Under the pieces are notes generated by a model. It made no database searches. It was given only the letters and a program-made list of their open reading frames with translations, and was not told where the DNA came from. Shown here in pieces: positions 38,455-49,870 of a stretch of 64,000 nucleotides of DNA (its first letter is position 1; each line of letters begins with the position of its first letter). The DNA is taken from positions 15,624,594-15,688,593 of the forward strand of contig OW240921.1 in NCBI GenBank assembly GCA_933207985.1, given 5' to 3'. The position numbers were made by a program, and so were the translations under genes. The DNA is from Pelobates cultripes. Taxonomy: Eukaryota; Chordata; Amphibia; Anura; Pelobatidae.

Positions 38455-40607
38455 ACACCTCACAACGTTTCATATGGACAAAAAGTAACCACTTTTATTT
38501 TAGGGGAGTGAGTGGGGGCGGTGGCCATAGGCGCGCTGTTCTAAAACAATTTAGGTGACCTACTAATAAATAATTTATACAACTAAAGTGTGATTTAGAA
38601 CAAGAACAATGTATCTTATTTACACATACTGGTTCCTAAACACATGTATTGTAGTTTAAAGACACATTACTGGGAGTATTATTGCTGTGGAGCTCTGTTA
38701 TACACTCAGACACATTACTGGGAGTATTATTGCTGTGGAGCTCTGTTATACACTCAGACACATTACTGGGAGTATTATTGCTGTGGAGCTCTGTTATACA
38801 CTCAGACACATTACTGGGAGTATTATTGCTGTGGAGCTCTGTTATACACTCAGACACATTACTGGGAGTATTATTGCTGTGGAGCTCTGTTATACACTCA
38901 GACACATTACTGGGAGTATTATTGCTGTGGAGCTCTGTTATACACTCAGACACATTACTGGGAGTATTATTGCTGTTGTGCTCTGTTATACACTCAGACA
39001 CATTACTGAGAGTATTATTGCTGTGGAGCTCTGTTATACACTCAGACACATTACTGGGAGTATTATTGCTGTGGAGCTCTGTTATACACTCAGACACATT
39101 ACTGGGCATATTATTGCTGTGGAGCTCTGTTATACACTCAGACACATTACTGGGAGTATTATTGCTGTGGAGCTCTGTTATACACTCAGACACATTACTG
39201 GGAGTATTATTGCTGTGGAGCTCTGTTATACACATATACACATTACTGGGAGTATTATTGGTCTGTTATACACTCAGACACATTACTGGGAGTATTATTG
39301 CTGTGGAGCTCTGGTATACACTCAGACACATTACTGGGAGTATTATTACTGTGGAGCTCTGTTATACACTCAGACACATTACTGGGAGTATTATTGCTGT
39401 GGAGCTCTGTTATACACTCAGACACATTACTGGGAGTATTATTGCTGTGGAGCTCTGTTATACACTCAGACACATTACTGGGAGTATTATTGCCGGTGGA
39501 GCTCTGTTATACACTCAGACACATTACTGGGAGTATTATTGCTGTGGAGCTCTGTTATACACTCAGACACACTACTGGGAGTATTATTGCTGTGGAGCGC
39601 TGTTATACACTCAGACACATTACTGGGAGTATTATTGCTGTGGAGCTCTGTTATACAATCAGACACATTACTGGGAGTATTATTGCTGTGGAGCTCTGTA
39701 ATACACTCAGACACATTACTGGGAATATTATTGCTGTGGAGCTCTGTTATACACTCACACACACATTACTGGGAGTATTATTACTGTGGAGCTCTGTTAT
39801 ACATTCAGACACATTACTGGGAGTATTATTGCTGTGGAGCTCTGTTATACACTCAGACGCATTACTGGGAGTATTATTGCTGTGGAGCTCTGTTATACAC
39901 TCAGACGCATTACTGGGAGTATTATTGCTGTGGAGCTCTGTTATACACTCAGACACATTACTGGGAGTATTGTTGCTGTGGAGCTCTGTTATACACTCAG
40001 ACACATTACTGGGAGTATTATTGCTGTGGAGCTCTGTTATACACTCAGACACATTACTGGGAGTATTATTGGTCTGTTATACACTCAGACACATTACTGG
40101 AAGTATTATTGCTGTGAAGCTCTGTTATACACTCAGACACATTACTGGGAGTATTATTGCTGTGGAGCTCTGTTATACACTCAGACACGTTACTGGGAGT
40201 ATTATTGCTGTGGAGCTCTGTTATACACTCAGACACATTACTGGGAGTATTATTGGTCTGTTATACACTCAGACACATTACTGGGAGTATTATTGGTCTG
40301 TTATACACTCAGACACATTACTGTGAGTATTATTGGTCTGTTATACACTCAGACACATTACTGGAAGTATTATTGCTGTGGAGCTCTGTTATACACTCAG
40401 ACACATTACTGGGAGTATTATTGCTGTGGAGCTCTGTTATACACTCAGACACATTACTGGGAGTATTATTGGTCTGTTATACACTCAGACACACCAACAA
40501 TATATGGAGCTCCTACAAAAGAAGGACATTGGGATAGAAAAGAGGGACAGAGGGATTTGGGCCCAAAATAAGGAATGTCCCTCCTAAATAGTAACACGGG
40601 GCAGGTA
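38455..40607 (+). mobile_element. Transposon carrying an expanded 48-bp minisatellite
   Basis: The left end CACCTCACAACGTTTCATATG and ATTTTAGGGGAGTGAGTGGGG matches CATACCTCCCAACATGTCAA and ATTTTAGGGGTGTTAGTGGGG at 63643. The right end (AAGGACATTGGGATAGAAAA, GGGACAGAGGGATTTGGG, GGGGCAGGTATG) matches, inverted, the left side of the copy at 5613. The inner sequence is the 48-bp array. No transposase seen. Confidence 0.75.
38656..40492 (+). repeat. 48-bp minisatellite, nearly 40 copies
   Basis: The unit is AGACACATTACTGGGAGTAT, TATTGCTGTGGAGCTCTGTT, ATACACTC. Units are highly alike, with single changes and some 40-bp variants that lack part of GCTGTGGAGCTC (for example at 39260, 40072, 40253). 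Because 48 is a multiple of 3 and the unit is stop-free in most frames, open frames reach 476 codons (38687-40117). There is no coding signal beyond the repeat. Confidence 0.96.
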
Positions 40608-42474
40608 TGAAAAATTGCACCAGCACAAGGGCAGAAGTGCAAATACTGCATTCTCAGTTGCCTCTAAACAGGCATATTTAGCTGGCATTGATCTTAAACC
40701 TCATGGAGTTGGTAATGTGCACATCTCAGGTGGGTACTATAGTAGGTGCTATGGTCAATGACAAATAGAAGTCAAGGTTTGCAAAACCAAAGGAAACCCT
40801 TTGATCAAGCAATGCTAGTAAATCCTCTATATGCCTCTTGCATTCCACCATTAAATAAACAACCAAGCTACGTTTTGACCTTGATGGCTTGACGAAGATC
40901 TACTGAGCTTGAAACCCTGGCAGGATCACTGTTTGCTAGGGGAATTAAAAGAGACATTTTTAAGATTGACATTGGTGGTGTTGATTGGTCAATTTGGCTT
41001 CCTTTCATCTTAAATCTTGCAAGTCCCGAAATTCGACGAACATATTGCAGACAAACGCATTGCTCACGGCCTCAGCTCAGAATTTTTTTTTAATAAGAGA
41101 ATTCACCGTATTATGGCACAAAATAAACTCCTTGAAATACTTATGGAAACTGACATTTTATTTGCTTGTTGTCTCTAACACTCTTTCTCGAGCAGAGCAA
41201 TGAACATTACTAACTGCCTGCGGATCTGTTCTCCCGACCGCCTATCTCAGCCCTGCTCCTGTCTTCTGAAAGAGACAAATCTGTGAACGAGATCATTCAA
41301 TACAGCAACTATTGCCGATAATGTTCCATTTTCATTGAGTTATACGCTCAGCTGTTCTGACTGTTCTACCCTGTTATTATGTTTTTCTAAGTATTTCTTT
41401 TTTATATTTAGAAAGTTGCGGCTTTTTTTCCCCTTTTTTTGTTTCATGATGCCAAACTGATTTTTTTTTTTTTTTCATTTTATTTTTATTCTTTTAAAGC
41501 TTTTTTGCTAGTGTGTCATTTGTAATCGTCTTAGAACAACCTTATAATTACCCTAAAAACTCATTTAAATTGCCTATTTTATATTCAGAAGAATAGATGA
41601 TAACTTGGGTTTTAACTTTACCGCAGATCTTTTCACTTCCAATCCGTACCTATAGAACATATATATTTTTTTCTGATTGTGATGCTTAAACAACTGACTT
41701 GGCATGTATTACAAGCTGTCCTTCATACAGCGCATGTGATAAGAGGAACAGTGTACAGTAAAGGTAAACGTAACTTATCATACATTTGCTAGTCTTCTGC
41801 GACATGCAAACTAAAAATGAAAAAAATGAGCTAATTTAATTTTGCAGTCTTTTTTTTTTCATGCTAGTTGTCTAAATATTCGGCATGTTTGGGTTTAAAG
41901 TTACATTTTTAGATAGAAAAGCATCTACTGTAAATAACATTGAATTCTATGGTAAATTCGAGTTATATAATTTAAGCCACATTTTAAAGCATTTGGTTGC
42001 TAAGGTTTAAATAGAAATGGTTACTTCTCTGGAAATGACACAATTGAATAAATCAATGAAAACCACCCATAAACCTTATTTATTTTATGTCCATTTTCTT
42101 TTCTTAAATGTATACTGGAGATGTAGCAAATTACATCAATCCAGTTCAGTCCAGGCACAGTCAGGGCATGCCTTGCAAATGAAACGTTGAAACAGACACA
42201 TTGTTTAATTTCTCCTTTACTCTGTATCTCTCTCTATTACGACTGCCAGGTGCAAAGGACCGAGCTGATAAAAATGATTGACCGGGAGCTATGATGGAGG
42301 CACCCAGTTCCAGGGTAAAGTGGTGTGGATATCGACATTCCATTTTATTTTCAGACTTCAGAAACACAAATTTGTTAAATATAATAATATAATATTCACT
42401 TTTCCTTTCCTTTGTAACTCTATCACTTTGCCAACGATCTGAGATTTTACATTTGTTGGTAAAGAAGTACTTAC
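40608..42474. other. Intronic non-coding DNA with a possible retroelement relic
   Basis: Mostly AT-rich, with poly-T runs at about 41087, 41460-41475 and 41850. At 40868-40916, CTACGTTTTGACCTTGATGG followed by GACGAAGATC and GAGCTTGAAAC resembles a degraded retroelement terminal motif. No exon apart from the one at 42475. Confidence 0.4.
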
Positions 42475-42606
42475 AGTTGACGGTGATCAGGACTTTCTTG
42501 CTGTCAGGGGTGGAAACTCCATTGGACGTGATGCACTCATACTCTCCGGCTTGCTGGCGGTTGATCTCCGTAATTTCCAGGAGTTCGCCTTCGCTGGAGA
42601 AGCCCT
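42475..42606 (-). CDS. iglon5: IgLON family member 5-like, exon for second half of Ig domain 2
   Basis: This 132-bp exon follows a pyrimidine-rich acceptor (CACCCTACAG) and ends at a GTAAGTA donor, phase 1 to phase 1. Joined to the exon at 59236 it restores a glutamate codon (G|AG). It reads GFSSEGELLEITEINRQQAG, then EYECITSNGVSTPDS and KKVLITVN. The YEC cysteine closes the Ig2 disulfide and LEITEINRQQAGEYEC is the usual E-to-F strand motif of I-set domains. The last T joins the next exon to make the tyrosine of the conserved VNYPP linker between Ig2 and Ig3. The intron on its 5' side is about 16.6 kb and carries a 7-kb transposon composite. The match to the remembered human protein (GFTSEGEILEI, QAGEYEC) supports the IGLON5 assignment. 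Confidence 0.9.
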
Positions 42607-43576
42607 CTGTAGGGTGAAGGTGGAAGGAAGAAGGTTGGGGGAGGGGAAGGTGTGAGGGTTTTTGGGTAGGAATGAGACACAAACACACACTTACAACATA
42701 GAAACACAACATGATAGTTATCACCTCAAATGAAGAGGCAACCACCACCAACCAAAGAAAGTGTTCACTGGTTTCCTTTTTACTATCATTAGAAGAATGA
42801 TCTTCCTGTTAATTATGGTGTCATTCAGGTAATACCACTATTATTGTTTTTCCCCTACTTTATTCTCTTCCATTTCATGCAATAAGTCAGTTCTGGGTCA
42901 TTCTCAAAATACCAGAGCTATATTGACATGTTGATAACATTGCTGGAGGTTATCTCCTGGGGAAGTGATGCATTTCGAGCTCGTTGACGAGATGAGCCCT
43001 GCAGCAATGATAATGACCAAGACACATCTCTAAGCCCTGGGTACCATCACAAACTCACACATTGACACGAACATTGACTTCAATGAAGGGCTTATGTGTT
43101 GCGACTCTTTAATATCTCTTCAGTCATTGCACGGAGGTTGGGAGAGAGATTACTACTTCATACAAAACAGATTTAAGTCAATGCTGAACAAAATTAGATC
43201 AGTCCCATTGGGCTAATGAGGGTAGTTCATCTGGTTCTCGGCTGTGGCAAAGGTTCTAATGTGGCAAAGTAAAGAGGGACTTTGTGCGACAGATAAAAAT
43301 ATAAAGTAGACACAGAAATATAAACCATGTTTTGATCTACAAATAAGTCTTTTAGCACTGACAGCAGGAATCAAGACAGTTTTAACAGTGTGCAAAGTAA
43401 TGAGCATATCTGTTAGTCTTGATGACACATCGGTAGTGTATATAATGAGGGCCTGAGAAGAATAGGACAAAGTAAAGGCCCTTACACTAATGCACATTGG
43501 TCTTTAAGTACCAAAAGCTTAGGGCATTTTGATTGAGCTGTGACTCCTAGCAATCTCGGGGTTCTCTGGTTGAGCC
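42607..43576. other. Intronic non-coding DNA
   Basis: Start (3' side) of the 16.6-kb intron. Includes the polypyrimidine tract of the 42606 acceptor. CATTTCGAGCTCGTTGACGAG near 42970 resembles the motif at 40868. Nothing else recognised. Confidence 0.4.
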
Positions 43577-44184
43577 TTAAAGGGACACTATAGTGCAAGG
43601 TCCCTCAGGTTTAAACCCTTCAGATGTAAACATAGCAGTTTCAGAGAAACTGCTATTTTTACATAGCAGGGTTAATCCAACCTCTAGTGCATGGGTTGTC
43701 AAACTCCGGCCCCCCAGATGTTGCTGAACTACAACTCCCATGATTCTTTGAATTACATAGATAGCCAGAGAATCATGGGAGTCGTAGTTAGGCAACATCT
43801 GGGGAGCCGGAGTATGAGGACCCATGCTCTAGTGTCTGTCTTCCTGACAGCCGCTACAGGTGCTTCTGCGACACTGGATGCGAAAATCACATTCAGCGTG
43901 CAGAACGTCCATAGGAAAGCATTGAGAAATTCTTTCCTATGGACTGTTTGGATGCGCGCGCGGCTCTTGCCGCGCATGCACAGTCCGCTCCACTCAGGAG
44001 CTAACGTCGGCGGGGGAGAGGTCACCAGCACCTAGGGAGCCCGGCGTTGGATTAGGGTAAGCTGCTGAAGGGGTTTTAACCCCTTCAGCGCCACGGGAGG
44101 GGGACTCTGAGGGTGAGGGTCCCCCAAGGATGACAGTGTCAGGAAAACGTTTTTTTTTTTCTTGACACTATAGTGATCCTTTAA
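43577..44184. mobile_element. TTAA MITE interrupted by a hAT MITE
   Basis: TTAA edges lie at 43577-43580 and 44181-44184. The ends are TTAAAGGGACACTATAGTGC and TTGACACTATAGTGATCCTTTAA. The inside has AAACATAGCAGTTTCAGAGA, GACAGCCGCTAC and GGAAAGCATTGAGAA, as in the copies at 45578 and 46561. The hAT insertion splits it at 43690. Confidence 0.88.
43690..43826. mobile_element. hAT MITE (137 bp) nested in a TTAA MITE
   Basis: CTCTAGTG is repeated exactly at 43682-43689 and 43827-43834. The inverted arms are CATGGGTTGTCAAACTCCGG / CCGGAGTATGAGGACCCATG and CCCCCAGATGTTGCTGAACT / GGCAACATCTGGGG, with CTACAACTCCCATGATTCT mirrored on the right. These features match short hAT elements. Confidence 0.92.
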
Positions 44185-45060
44185 CGCCCAGCAAGCTCAG
44201 CCAGATTGATAGATATTTATCAGCTTTGTTTTAAAGCTCTCGCAGCCAAGATGACAGGATAAATCATAGCTCTCCAACAATACAAAGGCCCCTTGGGTTA
44301 AATAACTAGAGCTCAAGTCATTTTGATATCTCAGCTAAGAACAGGCATCTAAAAAATAAAGTTTATAATATAAACCAGATCAGATTTAAGGCTGTTGTTG
44401 TTTATTACACTTAAGAGGAGACTGGGCAGTTTGAAAGGTGAGTTCTAAGCATTGGGATATAAATCTCAAACAAAATCTTATGTTGGCAGAAAATAAAACA
44501 TTATTTTTCCGATAAGAAAGAGGGCAGAGGCGGCAGACAACCCCCCCCTTTTTTTAATGCATATTGTTCATATTCTGCGTGAGATGTTATTATGCTTCTT
44601 TCTTCTGTGTTTTGATACATCTGTCATATTTGATTTATTATTCCTTTTTTATTCCTTTGATTTGCATTGTTTGATACTTTTCCAATAAATTTACAAACTT
44701 TAAAAAAAGTTTGCTTAATGATGTGGTTGAGGCCCTAGTGTTCGATAATTTGCCGGTGACCAAACATTCTCATGATAAGCAATGAGTTTTTCATTATTGC
44801 CATCGTAAGAGCTGCTCGTCATCTACTGCATTAGAATTTATTCAATTAAATGGTAATATAGTGTTAGTCACTAAAGGGAGAATTCAGAGTGAATTTTAAT
44901 TTAAGGTCCAAACAGGCACACTGGAGTCAGCTATGCTTTCAGGTGTCATGTTACTCTGGCCTTAAATTTGGAATTCACTATCATTTCTCACTTTAGTAAA
45001 TGGCCATCTAAATCTCCAACTGTGGGGCTAAAGCAGACCTACTTTTGCCCTCTACAAACC
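44185..45060. other. Intronic non-coding DNA
   Basis: No exon, RNA gene or repeat edge recognised. CAGGCACACTGGAGTCAGCTA near 44913 is unremarkable. Confidence 0.35.
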
Positions 45061-45465
45061 TTAAAGGAACACTATAGGGTCAGGAACACAAACAAGTATT
45101 CCTGAACCTATAGTGATTAACCCACCATTTAGGTGGCCTGCCCTCCCTTAGCCACCCTATAAAAGTTTAAAACTCACCTTATTTTGAATCAATGCATCTC
45201 TATGAGGAAAATTCAGCGTCTCCATTCAGAGCGTGGAGATGCTGAACGTCAGGGCTGCTTTTTAGGCAGCACTGACCCAGGAAGCACCTCCAGTGGCTAT
45301 CTAAGGAGTGGCCACTTGGAGGTGTCCCTAGAGGCAATGTAAACATTGCCTTTTCTCTGAAAAGGCAGTGTTTGCATGAAAAAAGCCTGAAGTGAACTAT
45401 TATACTCACCAAAACAACTACATTAAGTTGTAGTTGTTCTGGTGACTTTAGTGTCCCTCTAACTT
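45061..45465. mobile_element. TTAA MITE, internally deleted copy
   Basis: The left end TTAAAGGAACACTATAGGGTC has TTAA at 45061. The right end is GGTGACTTTAGTGTCCCTCTAA. Compared with the 36307 copy it lacks the GC-rich segment between AAAACTCACCTTAT and GAATCAATGCATCTC. Confidence 0.82.
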
Positions 45466-45577
45466 TTCTAATATAATATTTGCCTACTGCCTATTCCAGT
45501 ACAAATCTATGATTGTAGTTTACATGCAATCTGCATATCTCACTCTGATATTATTTTGAAACCTTTGCCCCTCTAAT

Positions 45578-46080
45578 TTAAAGGACCACTCTAGGCACCC
45601 AGACCACTTCAGCTTAATGAAGTGGTCTGGGTGCCAGGTCCAGCTAGGATTAACCCATTTTTTTTATAAACATAGCAGTTTCAGAGAAACTACTATGTTT
45701 ATGTTAGGGTTAATCCATCCTCCAAATCCTCTAGTGGCTGTCTCATTGACAGCCGCTAGAGGCACTTGAGTGATTCTCACTGTGAAAATCACAGTGAGAA
45801 CACGCAAGCGTCCATAGGAAAGCATTATGAATGCTTTCCTATGAGACCGGCTGAATGCGCGCGCAACTCTTGCTGGGCATGCGCATTCAGCCAAAAGGGA
45901 GGATCGGAGGCGGAGAGGAGGAGGAGAGCTCCCCGCCCGGCGCTGGAAAAAAGGTAAGTTTAACCCCTTTCCTCTCCCCAGAGCCGGGCGGGAAGGGGAC
46001 CCTGAGGGTGGGGGCACCCTCAGGGCACTATAGGGTCAGGAAAACGAGTATGTTTTCCTGGCACTATAGTGGTCCTTTAA
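45578..46080. mobile_element. TTAA MITE nested in the LINE (copy A)
   Basis: TTAA lies at 45578-45581 and 46077-46080. The ends are TTAAAGGACCACTCTAGGCAC and TGGCACTATAGTGGTCCTTTAA. A left hairpin is formed by CACCCAGACCACTTCAGCTT / AATGAAGTGGTCTGGGTG. The inside includes GGCGGAGAGGAGGAGGAGAG. It is about 500 bp and shares length and content with copy B. Confidence 0.92.
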
Positions 46081-46560
46081 GACTATTTCCTCTTGTTGTG
46101 GTAGTTTTTCTCCTTTTAAATATAGTCTCCTCCTTTACTGTGTTGATTCCCTTTATGTATTTAAATGTTTCTATCATATCCCCCCTGTCTCGTCTTTCCT
46201 CCAAGCTATACATGTTAAGATCCTTTAACCTTTCCTGGTAAGTTTTATCCCATAATCCATGAACCAGTTTAGTAGCCCTTCTCTGAACCCTCTCTAAGGT
46301 ATCAATATCCTTCTGAAGATACGGTCTCCAGTACTGTGTACAATACTCCAAGTGAGGTCTCACCAGTGTTCTGTACAATGGCATGAGCACTTCCCTCTTT
46401 CTACTGCTAATACCTCTCGCTATACAACCAAGCATTCTGCTAGCATTTCCTGCTGCTCTATTACATTGACTGCCTATCTTTAAGTCATCAGAAATAATCA
46501 CCCCTAAATCCCTTTCCTCGGATGTTGATGTTAGGACTCTATCAAATCCACCCTCATTCA

Positions 46561-47026
46561 TTAAAGGACCACTCTAGGCACCCAGACCACTTCAGCTTAA
46601 TGAAGTGGTCTGGGTGCCAGGTCCAGCTAGGATTAACCCATTTTTTAATAAACATAGCAGTTTCAGAGAAACTGCTATGTTTATGAATGGGTTAAGCCTT
46701 CCCCCTAATCCTCTAGTGGCTGTCTCATTGACAGCCACTAGAGGCGCTTGCGTGCTTCTCACTGTGATTTTCACAGTGAGAGCACGCCAGCGTCCATAGG
46801 AAAGCATTGTAAATGCTTTCCTATGCGACCGGCTGAATGCGCGCGCAGCTCTTGCCGAGCGTGCGCATTCAGCAGGCGGGGAGGAACGGAGGAGGAGAGA
46901 AGGAGGAGAGCTCTCCGCCTAGCGCTGGAAAAAGGTAAGTTTTAACCCCTCTCCCCTTTCCAGAGCCGGGCGGGAGGGGGTCCCTGAGGACGAGTATGTT
47001 TTCCTGGCACTATAGTGGTCCTTTAA
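46561..47026. mobile_element. TTAA MITE nested in the LINE (copy B)
   Basis: TTAA lies at 46561-46564 and 47023-47026, with the same ends and left hairpin as copy A. Differences include CAGTGAGAGCACGCCAGCG and a short deletion before the right end (GGGGTCCCTGAGGACGAGTAT). Confidence 0.92.
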
Positions 47027-47095
47027 TCAAGGCATCACCCCATAGCTGATTTTATCTGCATAGTTCAAGTTCCAAACTTTCATTACCTTCTTAAA

Positions 47096-48357
47096 TAAAC
47101 ACAAAGTTTGTACCATTGGGAAAAAAAAAAAAATTCGCAACGATCCACCTTTTTTTTTTTTATAAACATATCCCCTGTTACTATTCCATTCTCTGTCCTA
47201 TTTCCTTAGCTATGGATTTGAATTGAAGAGGAACAATGCTTAATTGAAATCAAATTATTTATATACAATTATTATTATCAAGATCGTTTGTGTCATTCTG
47301 TAAATAGGAACCTATTTGGCCATCGTAACAATTTGCAGCCGGAGGGTTCTTTGGGATTTCTGCTACAAACAGATATGAAAGTTATTGATAAGAATCCCCA
47401 AACTATGCATCATTGTCGTACCTAGACTTGCGGCAGTTGGACCCCCAGCTCCTACTACGGTCTAATTAAAAGATATTGATCTACCGCTCACCACTCACCT
47501 ATACTGCAGCAGAAACCCTTAACTAGCTCTTTGCTTGAATGCAACACAGTAGAGTAAATATTCCCTTAATTGGAGGGACAGACGGCCCCTGGCATTCCAA
47601 CTGCTGCAGATAAGATCTCATGTGGCCAATCTACCGTTTCAACTACTGTTAGAAGACAAAGTTACTTAGGTGAGATTACATATTTTATTAGTCACAGATA
47701 GAAAACATAAAACAGCTGGACTTGTAGTCTAATTTTTGAAAAACGTCTTAAGTGCTCTTTTTATTAATGGCATAGTTATTATTTTTTTTAAATATAAATT
47801 AGATTAATATTTGGAGGGACACGCCAAGCCAAATACTTGAAAACTTCCTTCCTGGTAAAATATTTTATAAATAAAAATAAAAGTTTATACTTTTTGCATG
47901 GATTACAATGCAAGAAGGTCACTTGACTAGGCCTCCTTGCACATAGTGTCTTATAACATTGTTCATATCATGACAGTATAAGGATGGGCCCTTACAAAAC
48001 AGAGCGAAGGCATACTTCCCCTCGCCCCTTCAAGTTCTCGTATTAATCTGAGAGGCTGCACAGCAAGGGTTTCTGGGAGTTGTAGTTCACTTGCCTCCGT
48101 AGCGCCTGCTTTGTCCATAAACCACAGCTGTTCATGATTATGGGGTGAGCTTAGCATTGAAGTAGAATATTGTTGGAGTCTTATGATAAGCTGAGCTATT
48201 TGCAGATTTTGACAAAACTCACTTCAAAATTTTCAATGTAAGGAGTTTAAAGGTACGGTATCTATTTTTATGAATCCCTTATTAGTTTCCATTTAACATT
48301 TTGCATTATCTATGCTATCTATATAATGTACTAAAAAGAATGAATGGGCCAGCTCCA

Positions 48358-48405
<48 letters not shown>

Positions 48406-49284
48406 TTTTAATCCCTCGGAATGTTGAAATCCCTTCTCTTTTGTTCCGATTGAGGTTCAAACAAGACCACTGATCTTTCGGTTCGGAGGTTGACATTTTG
48501 CTTGAAAGTCCAATATCCTTTGTTTTTTTGGAATAAAGCATCAAACCTTTTGAATGTTTTGAAATAAAACTGTGAATTTAAGTGATTTATTGACTATTCT
48601 ACACTATTTGTTAGTTTTTATTTTTCAATCTATCAGTTCATTTAGGTCCCGGTATTGAATGGTCTGGTTTGGTTTTTATCATTTATGATCAAAGAAAGTC
48701 ATTTCTATCCGCTGTTTTAGCTTTGTTGGAAGTTGCTTTAAACTATAGAAAGCCTGGCTTCAGATTACAAAGCAGATTTCAAAATTATGAAAGACACCCT
48801 AAAAAGGCACGATCCAGGCACCATAAGCACCGCTGCCTATTGTGCAGTGTATTTCTAGTGGTTATAGTGCTAAGAAGCAGTGAGTGCAGTTCCTCGGGGT
48901 TTTGCCAAACCATTTTCAAGTGGTGGAGATATAATAATAAGAACGTTCCATTACTTTATTATCCATCCAAATATTTGTTTGTCGTGCATACATCATACAA
49001 AGAGAAACCCTTAGCACTGGAACACATGGGAATATGGACTCATAAACCGTCTCAACGCTACATTAATATAGGAAGCCGGTGTTGCCAAAAAGATTAGTGA
49101 CAATTTGACAGCCCTGGAAGAGTTAACAGCAAGCCTGTAGTCCCAAGAAGAAAACGCAGTTTAGCAGAGGGGGCCTTGATAGGGCTTGTAGACGGGCTTA
49201 GGGGGAGCCGGATGATGATTGGTGGGTTAGGGTTAGGACTGATATAAATGTCGGCCATTTTAAAAATCCCCATCACTAATTTGA
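47096..49284. other. Intronic non-coding DNA
   Basis: Contains poly-A (47129) and poly-T (47151) runs, an (AT)n tract at 48358-48398 and a weak MITE-like piece near 48790-48900 (AGGCACCATAAGCACC...GGTTATAGTGC). No exon found. A 142-codon plus-strand frame at 48669-49097 has no recognisable motif. Confidence 0.4.
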
Positions 49285-49504
49285 CTTACCAGCATGGGCG
49301 TCCACAGGGGGGATTCAAGGGGGGCACTGGCACTTGCGCCCCCCCTCCCCCTGCATTTTTCAGCTTGTTCTGCTATTTTTCGTGAGATTTAAAATTAACT
49401 GCCAGTAGGTGGCGCTGTGTATGGAGAGAGACAGGGATTGGAAGCTGCATCTTATCCCTGCTTCTCTCTGCTGATTGAAACCGCAGGGGAGCAACACATG
49501 CAGC

Positions 49505-49870
49505 CAGAGACAGCCTACAGATCAGGTAAGTGAGGCATGGGGGGGAGGGGCAGAGATAGCCTACAGATCAGGTAAGTGAGGCATATGGGGGGGCAGAGAT
49601 AACCTACAGATCAGGTAAGTGAGGCATGGGGAGAGGGGCAGAGATAGCCTACAGAGTAAGTGAGGCATGGGAAAAGAGATATAGCCTACAGATCAGGTAA
49701 GTGAGGCATGGGGTGGGGCAGATATAGCCCACAGATCAGGTAAGTGAGGCATGGGGGGTGGGGCAGAGATAGCCTACAGATCAGGTAAGTGAGGAAAGGG
49801 GGGGGGAAAGATATAGTCTACAGATCAGGTAAGTTAGGCAAGGGGGGGGGGCAGAGATAGCCTACAGGAA
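49505..49870 (+). repeat. ~42-bp minisatellite with splice-donor-like core
   Basis: About eight units of GCAGAGATAGCCTACAGATC, AGGTAAGTGAGGCATGGGGG. Seven units contain CAGGTAAGT and one has CAGAGTAAGT. G runs differ in length between units. Confidence 0.9.

Larger units (their letters stand above)
45545..47095 (-). mobile_element. L2/CR1-like LINE fragment split by two MITEs
   Basis: The minus-strand frame over 46561-46081 reads NEGGFDRVLTSTSEERDLGV, IISDDLKIGSQCNRAAGNAS, LMPLYRTLVRPHLEYCTQYW, LERVQRRATKLVHGL and FKYIKGINTVKEETIFKRRK, the C-terminal reverse transcriptase region of L2/CR1-type LINEs. Left of the first MITE, 45545-45577 continues the LINE (inverse of TTAGAGGGGCAAAGGTTT). Right of the second MITE, frame text KKVMKVWNLNYADKISYG (about 47030-47095) appears to extend it toward its 5' side. 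Both interruptions sit at TTAA. The LINE is truncated at both ends and carries a stop. Confidence 0.82.

Noticed and set aside
38687..40117. 476-codon open frame
   Set aside because: It lies wholly in the 48-bp array; the period divisible by 3 keeps several frames open on both strands.
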